Shown here: one piece after another, positions 34,308-41,466 of the stretch
Layout: each line of letters starts with the position of its first letter
Numbering within the stretch: the first letter of the stretch is position 1
Source: Myxococcaceae bacterium JPH2
GTDB taxonomy: Bacteria; Myxococcota; Myxococcia; Myxococcales; Myxococcaceae
Direction of reading: 5' to 3'
Assembly (NCBI GenBank): GCA_016458225.1
Contig: JAEMGR010000028.1
Span: 112,289 to 176,288, forward strand
DNA: 64,000 bases
Notes under the pieces: generated by a model
The model's input: the letters and a program-made list of their open reading frames with translations, nothing else
Told to the model about the DNA's origin: nothing
Databases searched by the model: none
Translations under genes and position numbers: made by a program

Positions 34308-34970
34308 TCAGGAGTCTACGTCCACGTAGGAGTGCTTCGCGCGCACGGAATAGAAGCGGCCCTCGGGCAGCACGTAGGCCGTGAGTTTCCCCCCGTAGAC
34401 GCACCCCGAGTCCAGCCCCAAGGCATAGGGGTGCTTCTGGAGTCCGCGCATCGCATCGTGGCCGAAGATGATCAGCTCCGGTCCCGGCCACCAGCTCGCC
34501 CAGGGCTCGCCGTCGTCCACGCGCTTCGAGGGCGTCCCGTCCTTCGCGATGCTGCGCAGGTTCAACAGGCTGTCCTCGGGCTGCTTCTCCAGCGGGATGC
34601 CCGGCACCACGCCGCCGTGCACCGCGATGACGTTCAGGTCGGGGAAGCGCCGGTAGGCGGGCAGGGACTCCAGATAGGCCCAGTCCTCGGCGCACAGCGT
34701 GTCCACCACTTGCTGGTGCTCGGGCTTGAGCTTCTTGCCCGGTATCACGCGGCCCGAGTGCCAGCGCAGCACATGCGCGTCGTGGTTGCCCCTCACCGCG
34801 AGGAATCCACTCTCGCGCGCCCGCCGAATCACCCCCGCGGAGTCCGGGCCCTTGGCCACGAGGTCGCCCACCAGCACCACGCGGTCGCTGGGCTGCCAGT
34901 TGCACTCGGCCAACAGGGCGTCCAGCTCCCGAGCACAGCCGTGGACATCTCCGATGAAGAGCGTTCGCAT
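34308..34970 (-). CDS. ApaH/PrpE-like metallophosphoesterase
   Basis: A 220-residue PPP-family phosphoesterase. The metal and phosphate motifs are FIGDVHGCARELDALL (GDxHG), LVGDLVAKGPDSAGVI (GDxxxxG), VRGNHDAH (GNHD/E) and the histidines of AVHGG and IFGHDA. This set matches ApaH-type diadenosine tetraphosphatases and PrpE Ser/Thr phosphatases. It would hydrolyse Ap4A or protein phosphate in the cytosol. The ATG at 34970 follows GAGGGA. The downstream SUKH-like gene is 2 bases away. Confidence 0.85.
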   Translation of the reverse strand: MRTLFIGDVHGCARELDALLAECNWQPSDRVVLVGDLVAKGPDSAGVIRRARESGFLAVRGNHDAHVLRWHSGRVIPGKKLKPEHQQVVDTLCAEDWAYLESLPAYRRFPDLNVIAVHGGVVPGIPLEKQPEDSLLNLRSIAKDGTPSKRVDDGEPWASWWPGPELIIFGHDAMRGLQKHPYALGLDSGCVYGGKLTAYVLPEGRFYSVRAKHSYVDVDS

Positions 34971-35041
34971 TGCGTCCCTCCCTTTAGTTCGCTCCGAGCC
35001 CGAGGAGGGAGGACTTCCTCTCGCTGTGACACATTCCCTAC

Positions 35042-38032
35042 TCAACGCGCGGTGGGCGCGACCACTCGCGTCGGCCGAGGCTGCTTCGCCAGCCAGGCGT
35101 CCGCGAGCTTCAGCCCTTCCTGTCCTCGCGAGCCGGACTGCGCGAAGACCTCGTGCGCCTCGGTGACCAGCCGCATCGCACGCTCGCGGTCCAGGTCGGT
35201 GACCCACAAGGCTTGTCCCAGGAAGAAGCCCGCCCAGGCCCGCTGCAGCGGCGTCTGCGTGGAGTGGGGGCGGCCCGCCAGCGCCAGCTCGAACAGGGGC
35301 ACCGCCTCGCGAGGGCGACCCAGGTGCTCCATGTACGCGAGCCCGAGGTCCAGCATGGTCGCCGTCCAGTAACCGTAGGGGTCATCCTCGCGCGCCTCCA
35401 GGATGCTCCGAGCGCGTTGGAACTCGCGCAGCGCTTCCTGCGGATGCTTCAGGCGGAGCTGGAGCTGCGCGATGCTCCGGGTCGCCAGCGCGACATACGG
35501 ATGGTGCGGTCCGAGCCGCCGCTCCATCGGCTCCAGGATGGCCTGGAGTCGCGCCAGGGCCGCCGCCGGCTGGCCGCCCTGGGCGAGCAGGCTCGCCAGG
35601 TTGTTGACGAGCAGCAGGGTGGTGGAGTTGTCCGGCCCCTCGGACTTCAGCGCGATGGCCAGCGCGCGCTCCGTCATGCGCACCGCCTCTTCGTGGCGCC
35701 CCAATCCCTGCCACGCCGCCGCGACGGAGTTCATCGCGAACGCTACTTCCACATGCTGAGGACCCAGCGCCCGCTCCAGCATCTCCAGCGCGCTCTTCGC
35801 GAGCTGTTCTGTCTGCGGGAACTCGCGCCGCCGCCAGTGCACCTCCGCCACCTCGAGCTGCGCGCGCGCCACATCGGGATGGTCCGGACCGAGCGCCTTC
35901 TCTCGTGTCGCGAGCACCTGATGAAAGAGTTGCAGCGCTTCGTCCATGCGAAGCTGCGCGATGCGCGTGGAGCCCAGGTCCAAGCGCACGTCCGCGACCT
36001 CCAGGCTCTCGGGCCCAAAGGCGCGCTCCAGCCGCGCGAGGGCCGCCTCTTGTTGCTCGGCCGCTTCGGTGTACTGCCCTTGGGCGAAGAGCAGCAGCCC
36101 GACGTTGGCTTGCAGGTGCGCGCGCAGCACGTCGTCGCCGCCCAGGCGCTCGATGGCGGCTTCGGCGCGGGCCTTCCAGCGATGCGCCAGGGCGTACTGC
36201 TCCAACGACTCGCCCGTCACTCGCACCAACCGCGTCCACGCGCGCGCCGCCGCGGCGTCGTTGCGACTGGCCTCCGCGGCGCCCAGGGCCTCGAAGAGCG
36301 TGGCCTCCGCGCCGTGCGCGTCTCCCGCCTCCGCGCGCAGCTCGCCCAGGAGGAGCAGCGCGTCCGCGCCGCCGTACTTGTCTCCGGCGTCTCGCGCTTC
36401 CTTCGCGACGGGCTCCAACAAGGTCAGCGCCTGGGAATACTTGCCCGCGGCCTTCAGTGCTCGGACGTGGATGAGCTTGTGGCGCAGCTCCTCTTCGCGC
36501 GCGCGAGCCTGGGCATCCTCGGACAAGGGCTCACGGGCGAGCAGCGCGGTCAGGTCCGAGCAGCCCGAGATGGGCGGCAGCTCCTGCGACGCGCGCGCGG
36601 ACAGCTCCACCATGTCCGCGTCCGCGCGAGCGAAGAGTTGCGTGAGCGCCGCCACCTCGGCCAGGCGGTTGTCCAAGCAGCGCATGCGTCGCGCCATCAC
36701 CGCTTCGGACTGGTCGCCGCGCAGCCGCGTGGCCTCGCACGCGGTGGTGCGCATCGTCACCCACGCGGCGGTGTACGCGTCCAGCTCGCGTTGCACGCGT
36801 CGCCACGCCGCCGCCGCGAAGGGCTTGTCCGTCGCGAGGAAGGCCTGCTCGATGGCGCGCTGCTGGGAGGGGCCCCAGACGCTGGCCAGCTCCTCGGCGG
36901 CTCCCGCGCAGGCTCGTGCCCGCCATGCATGCACGGAGTGGGTGATGCCCACCGCGATGACCACGAGCGCCACGCCGCCCAGCGCTTGCAGCGGCCGATG
37001 CCAGCGCGCGCCTGGAGATTGCTGGAGCGCGGACAGCAGGGACTCCATGTGGGCGTAGCGGTCGGTGGGGCTCGCGGACAGCCCGCGCGCCAGCACGCGC
37101 CTCACCCACAGGGGCACGTGTGTCCCCTTGGGGGGTGGACGCAGGCGACCCGCGAGCGCCTCGGCGGCCAGCTCGCGCGCGTCGCTGCCCGCGAAGGGGC
37201 GCTCACCATGGAGGGCTTCGTAGAGCGCCACGCAGAAGGCGAACTCGTCCGTGCGCGCATCCGCGGGCCCGGTGGGCGACTGCTGCTCCGGGGCCATGTA
37301 CGCGGGCGTGCCTCCCGAGAAAGGCGTCGCGTCCTTCGCGCGGGTGGAGAGCGAGCGCGCGAGGCCGAAGTCCGTCACGCGCACGCGACCATCCGCGCCC
37401 ACCAGCAGGTTCTCGGGCTTGAAGTCTCCGTGCACCAGGCCCGCCGCGTGCGCCGCCGCGAGGCCTCGGCCCGCGTCCAGGAAGACGGAGAGCACCTGCC
37501 GCCACGAGCGCGGCGAGGCGGCCAGCCACGCCCGAAGCGTGCGCGCCTCCTCCACGCGCTCCATGGCCAGGAAGATGCGGTCGCCGAAGGTGCCCACGTC
37601 GTAGATGGGCATCACGTTGGGATGGGAGACGCGGGCCATGCTCTGCGCTTCACGCAAGAGCAGCGCGCGGCCCTTCTCTTCCTCCAGGCCCAGCGCGCTG
37701 ACGCGCAGGAGCTTCAGCGCCACGCGGCGATCCAACTCCGGGTCATAGGCGCTGTAGATGACGCCCATGGCCCCCGCGCCGAGCGGCTCCAGCACCAGGT
37801 AGCGCCCCACCGCGGTGCCCTTGTCGAGCGTGGCATCCGCGCTGCGCGGGCGGGGCAACTCCTCCGGGGGCGGTGGAGTCTCGGGCTCTGGGTGCTGCGC
37901 GCGCAGGGCCTCGGCGACGAGGCGACGACACGCGGCGCAGGTGTCCAGGTGCTCATCCACCTCGGGGCGTCGCTCCGGCGGAAGCTCGCCGAGCAGCAGC
38001 GCCATGAAGGTGGTCTCGTCCAGGCAACCCAT
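35042..38032 (-). CDS. Zinc-finger Ser/Thr protein kinase with TPR C-terminus
   Basis: A 996-residue membrane kinase. The N-terminal 45 residues form an anti-sigma-like zinc finger (His28, Cys32, Cys35). The kinase domain spans about 75-340 with the P-loop GAGAMG (85-90), Lys107, HGDFKPEN (Asp203) and DFG (221-223); the usual HRD Arg is Gly, so it belongs to the non-RD kinases. A TM segment at about 348-366 places the rest outside the cytosol or on the far membrane face. Residues 480-985 are a run of TPRs (for example LGPDHPDVARAQLEVAEVHW). It follows a sigma-factor gene by 15 bases in the same direction, so the zinc finger probably holds that sigma factor. It is a one-gene fusion of anti-sigma and kinase. 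Confidence 0.9.
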   Translation of the reverse strand: MGCLDETTFMALLLGELPPERRPEVDEHLDTCAACRRLVAEALRAQHPEPETPPPPEELPRPRSADATLDKGTAVGRYLVLEPLGAGAMGVIYSAYDPELDRRVALKLLRVSALGLEEEKGRALLLREAQSMARVSHPNVMPIYDVGTFGDRIFLAMERVEEARTLRAWLAASPRSWRQVLSVFLDAGRGLAAAHAAGLVHGDFKPENLLVGADGRVRVTDFGLARSLSTRAKDATPFSGGTPAYMAPEQQSPTGPADARTDEFAFCVALYEALHGERPFAGSDARELAAEALAGRLRPPPKGTHVPLWVRRVLARGLSASPTDRYAHMESLLSALQQSPGARWHRPLQALGGVALVVIAVGITHSVHAWRARACAGAAEELASVWGPSQQRAIEQAFLATDKPFAAAAWRRVQRELDAYTAAWVTMRTTACEATRLRGDQSEAVMARRMRCLDNRLAEVAALTQLFARADADMVELSARASQELPPISGCSDLTALLAREPLSEDAQARAREEELRHKLIHVRALKAAGKYSQALTLLEPVAKEARDAGDKYGGADALLLLGELRAEAGDAHGAEATLFEALGAAEASRNDAAAARAWTRLVRVTGESLEQYALAHRWKARAEAAIERLGGDDVLRAHLQANVGLLLFAQGQYTEAAEQQEAALARLERAFGPESLEVADVRLDLGSTRIAQLRMDEALQLFHQVLATREKALGPDHPDVARAQLEVAEVHWRRREFPQTEQLAKSALEMLERALGPQHVEVAFAMNSVAAAWQGLGRHEEAVRMTERALAIALKSEGPDNSTTLLLVNNLASLLAQGGQPAAALARLQAILEPMERRLGPHHPYVALATRSIAQLQLRLKHPQEALREFQRARSILEAREDDPYGYWTATMLDLGLAYMEHLGRPREAVPLFELALAGRPHSTQTPLQRAWAGFFLGQALWVTDLDRERAMRLVTEAHEVFAQSGSRGQEGLKLADAWLAKQPRPTRVVAPTAR

Positions 38033-38047
38033 CGCGCGCGTCCGCCC

Positions 38048-38986
38048 TCAGTCGAGCCGCGAGCGCAGCAGCCGACTCAGGTTGATGTCGAGCTGGCTGG
38101 AGATGAGCCGCAGCACGCTGTCGAGCTGCGAGCGTGAGAGGTTCAGTCGCTCGGTGAGCAGCTGGCGCGTGCGCGCGAGCAGCTCCTCCTGCGCGCTCAC
38201 CACCCACCGCGCCGCCGTGGAGCGATGCACGTCGTACAGCGCGCCGAGCTGGTCGATGCTCAGCCCATCCAGGTACTTCAGCCGCAGGAAGTTGCGCTGC
38301 CGTGGGGCGAGCGCGCCGAGCGCGGCGCTGAACGAGGCACCGAACTCCGCGCGATACGTCGTCTTGAGATAGAGCAGCTCCGGGTCATCGCCCGGTGACA
38401 CCAGCATGGACAGGTCGCCCTCTTCGGGCGGAGGCGAGCTGGTGTGCTGCCGCTGCCAATCCAGCGCGAGCCACAGCGCCGCGGCGCGGACCCATCCCCC
38501 CAGCGGTCCGGTGCCAGGGTACGCGGCCAGCCGTGCCGGGACGTCCGCGCTTCCCAGCAACATGCGCTGCCGCAGTGACTGGCGCACCTCGTCCAGACCC
38601 GGGGCGGGCAGACGCAGTCGCGCCACCGCGAGGTCCACCTCGGGGAGCAGGTGCTTCTCGAAGGCGGCCAGCGCCGAGGGCACGCCATCCGCGGCGGCGC
38701 GAGCGAGGTACAGGTCCGACAGGTGCAGCGTCTCCAGCTCCGGCTCCGCGGCATCGCCGGGCGACAGGCGCGCGAGGTGCGCGACGAAGCGGAGTGCGTC
38801 CTGCTCCACCTCTGGCCATGGCGAACGCGCAGCGTCCCAGGCGCGGGCGAGCGCGGCCTGGAGCGCGGACAGGGCATGGGGAGAGGCGGTGCCTCCTCGC
38901 GCGGCGAGGAAGGCCTGGGCCAGATGCACGTCCGATGGGGACACGGCGGCGGACGATAGCACCGGCGCTTCACTCGGCGCCCACAC
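38048..38986 (-). CDS. Myxococcus-type sigma-70 family factor
   Basis: A 312-residue sigma factor-like protein. The C-terminal half carries a region-2/region-4 pair: LGGWVRAAALWLALDWQR (about 170-190) and LAPRQRNFLRLKYLDGLSIDQLGALYDVHRSTAARWV (about 230-266, the -35-binding helix-turn-helix). The N-terminal half is unusual, fitting the Myxococcus-restricted sigma family (TIGR03001-like) whose genes sit beside zinc-finger kinases. The start is GTG. It is the first gene of the sigma/kinase pair and divergent from alanine racemase. Confidence 0.82.
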   Translation of the reverse strand: MWAPSEAPVLSSAAVSPSDVHLAQAFLAARGGTASPHALSALQAALARAWDAARSPWPEVEQDALRFVAHLARLSPGDAAEPELETLHLSDLYLARAAADGVPSALAAFEKHLLPEVDLAVARLRLPAPGLDEVRQSLRQRMLLGSADVPARLAAYPGTGPLGGWVRAAALWLALDWQRQHTSSPPPEEGDLSMLVSPGDDPELLYLKTTYRAEFGASFSAALGALAPRQRNFLRLKYLDGLSIDQLGALYDVHRSTAARWVVSAQEELLARTRQLLTERLNLSRSQLDSVLRLISSQLDINLSRLLRSRLD

Positions 38987-39128
38987 CGCCTCGCGTCACA
39001 CCGTCGGTGGCGTCCCACCTCTCCCTGAGGGTGCGAGGGGGCGCGTGCTCGGGACCCGGGCGGGCACGTGCGGGCGTGCGGCCACGCTCCCCCATGGCCC
39101 GCGCATTGCTGGTAAGGGTCGCATCACC

Positions 39129-40349
39129 GTGGTGGAGGTCAACGTGGAGCAAGTGGGTGGTGGTCCGGGCGCCGCGACGCATGCCTCGTGGCTGGAGCTG
39201 AGCGCGTCCAATCTGCGGCACAACGTGTCGGTGTTTCGCGGCCTGGAGGGCGCGGGCGCCACGCCGCGCGCCGTGGGTGTGGTCCTCAAGGGCAACGCCT
39301 ACGGGCACGGGCTCGCGCAGGTGCTGCCGGTGGTGCACGGCGCGGTGGACGTCCTCTACTTCATCGCGCCGCAGGACGCGCTCTTCGCCCGAGCGTACGA
39401 GCAGGCGAACGGGCTTGCGCCCCGTCAGATGCTGGTGCTGGGCGCGGTGGGCGCCGAGGAGTCGGTGGCGCTCGCTCGCGCGGGCGTGGACGCGGTGGTG
39501 GCGGACCACGGCTGGGTGGAGGCGGTGCCCCTGCTGCGCGCCGCCGGGCTGGAGCGTCCGCTGCGCGTGCACGTGCACATCGACACGGGCCTGGGTCGCG
39601 AGGGCTTCACGCTGGAGCAGCTCCCGCGCGAGGCGCACTTCCTGACCGAGTCGCGCGATGTCCTCCAGGTGGTGGGCGCGCTCAGCCACTTCGCCAACAC
39701 GGAGGACGTGACGGAGCAGGGCTACGCGCTGGCGCAGCTCGACGCGTTCGAGACGGGGCTGGCCTTCCTCGCCGCGCAGCACGCCAGCGATGCGCCGTTG
39801 CAGCGGCACATCGCCGCGAGCGCCGCGACGTTGGTGCTGCCCCAGGCTCGCTACGAGGCGCTGCGCGTGGGCATCGCGCTGTATGGGTTCTGGCCCTCGC
39901 CGGAGACGCGGCTGTCGGCGCGGCTGGTGTTGGGCGAGCTGCCGGTGCTCAAGCCCGTGCTGTCCTGGCGCTGCCGCAGTCAGGTGGTGAAGTGGCTGCC
40001 CGCGGGCAGCTACGTGGGCTACGGCTGCACCTACCGCTGCCCCGAGCCCACGCGCATCGCGGTGCTTCCGGTGGGCTACTACGACGGCTATCCCCGGATC
40101 GCCTCGGGCAAGGCGCACGTGCTGGTGAATGGCCGCCGCTGCCCGGTGCTGGGGCGCGTGATGATGAACCACCTCATCGTGGACGTGACGCGCGCCACCT
40201 CGGATGAGCGGCCGGTGACGGCCACGCTCCTCGGACGGGATGGCGAGGAGTCCGTGTCCGCCGAGTCGCTCGCGGGCTGGGCGCAGACCATCCACTACGA
40301 GCTGGTCACCCGCCTGGGCGCGCACCTGCGGCGGGTGGTGGTGGAGTAG
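39129..40349 (+). CDS. alr: Alanine racemase
   Basis: A 406-residue PLP enzyme interconverting L- and D-alanine for peptidoglycan. Lys54 in LKGNAYGHG binds PLP; Tyr298 in VGYGCTYRC is the opposite catalytic base; IDTGLGREGF and VGYYDGYPR are conserved substrate and dimer segments. The GTG at 39129 is preceded by AAGGG; other GTGs lie at 39132 and 39144. The first 20 residues look like a leader extension without export signals. It is divergent from the sigma gene and convergent with the acyltransferase gene. Confidence 0.92.
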   Translation: MVEVNVEQVGGGPGAATHASWLELSASNLRHNVSVFRGLEGAGATPRAVGVVLKGNAYGHGLAQVLPVVHGAVDVLYFIAPQDALFARAYEQANGLAPRQMLVLGAVGAEESVALARAGVDAVVADHGWVEAVPLLRAAGLERPLRVHVHIDTGLGREGFTLEQLPREAHFLTESRDVLQVVGALSHFANTEDVTEQGYALAQLDAFETGLAFLAAQHASDAPLQRHIAASAATLVLPQARYEALRVGIALYGFWPSPETRLSARLVLGELPVLKPVLSWRCRSQVVKWLPAGSYVGYGCTYRCPEPTRIAVLPVGYYDGYPRIASGKAHVLVNGRRCPVLGRVMMNHLIVDVTRATSDERPVTATLLGRDGEESVSAESLAGWAQTIHYELVTRLGAHLRRVVVE

Positions 40350-40356
40350 TCCCGCG

Positions 40357-41370
40357 CTACGGCGTCGCGGGCGGCGTAACAGCGGCGACCGGCGGCTGCA
40401 CCTTCCATCGCCGGTGCAGCCACAGCCACTGCTCGGGGTACTTGCGGATGCAGCGCTCCAGCGCGGCCGTCACGCGCGCGGTGTGCTCGGTGATGGGGTC
40501 GGCCACCTCGCCGGGGCGCGGAGGGAGGATGGGGCCCTCCACCTCCAGGCGGAACTTCGCGCCAGGGCCACCCGGGCGCACGCCCATCACCACGAACACG
40601 GGCGCGCCGGTGCGCTCGGCCGCCACGGCCATGGCGGGCGTGGTGGAGGCCAGCTTCCCGAAGAAGGGCACGAACACCGCGGCCTTCGCGGGCAGCGCCT
40701 GGTCCAACAGCATGTACGCGGACTCGCCTCGGTCCACCGCGTCGACAATCTCCTGGATGGCGCCGCGCGGGTAGATGAGGCCCGCGCCCGCCGTCAGCCG
40801 GTTCTCGGCGATGCGCGTGTTGAGCGCGCCCTTCAGCGGACGCACCAGCGCGTTGAGCGGCACGCCCCAGCGGATGAGCATCTGCCCCGCCAGCTCCCAG
40901 TTGCCGAAGTGCGCCGTCACCAGCATCGCGCCCTTGCCCGTGGCTGCGCGCGCCTGGAGCGCCGCGAAGGCCTCCTCACCCACGATGCCCTGCTGGTCCC
41001 AGTCCGGCGTCAGCCGGTCTCCGCTGGGCAGCGACTCCACCACCACGCGCGCCATGTTGATGTACGCGCCGTGCGCGATGGCGAGCCGCTCCGCCTCGCT
41101 CTTCTCGGGCATCGCCATGGCCAGGTTCTCCAGCGCCACGCGCCGACGGATGCGCAGGTGGAACGCCAGCGAACCAAGGAAGCGAGCGAGCGCATCGCGC
41201 GCGCCCGGCGACATGGCGGTGAGCAGCGCCCAGATGCCCTTTGTCAGGAAGGCGACAATCGCGCCGGGCGGCGTCCCGATGATGCGGCGCAGGTGCTCGG
41301 GCGGAGCCTTGTGTCGATCGACGCCGTTCGTTTCTGGGACGGATGGAGAGATTTTCGCGAGAGCGGGCAC
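40357..41370 (-). CDS. LpxL/HtrB-type lauroyl acyltransferase
   Basis: A 337-residue inner-membrane protein that would transfer a fatty acyl group from acyl-ACP to lipid A precursor. The active-site HFGNWE (H-x4-E) follows LVTAHF, and VRPLKGALNTRI, DQALPAKAAVFVPFFGK and the C-terminal WLWLHRRWK motif are family hallmarks. One membrane helix lies near the N-terminus (AIVAFLTKGIWALLTAM). The start is probably GTG 41370, eight bases after GGAG; no ATG fits. An upstream continuation of the frame far beyond this point is antisense shadow of the aminopeptidase gene. Confidence 0.87.
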   Translation of the reverse strand: MPALAKISPSVPETNGVDRHKAPPEHLRRIIGTPPGAIVAFLTKGIWALLTAMSPGARDALARFLGSLAFHLRIRRRVALENLAMAMPEKSEAERLAIAHGAYINMARVVVESLPSGDRLTPDWDQQGIVGEEAFAALQARAATGKGAMLVTAHFGNWELAGQMLIRWGVPLNALVRPLKGALNTRIAENRLTAGAGLIYPRGAIQEIVDAVDRGESAYMLLDQALPAKAAVFVPFFGKLASTTPAMAVAAERTGAPVFVVMGVRPGGPGAKFRLEVEGPILPPRPGEVADPITEHTARVTAALERCIRKYPEQWLWLHRRWKVQPPVAAVTPPATP

Positions 41371-41466
41371 GGCGCGCACTCCATCGCGAAGCGGGCGTGA
41401 CGGCAAGGCCACCCTCCTCCGTGCGGCGCTACCCTGCTCGCCCGGTCTGCGCCACACTGCCGCGCC

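Noticed and set aside
35153..38137. 994-codon open frame on the plus strand opposite the kinase gene
   Set aside because: Composition is Arg/Gln/His-rich and unstructured, while the minus strand has a full kinase and TPR set.
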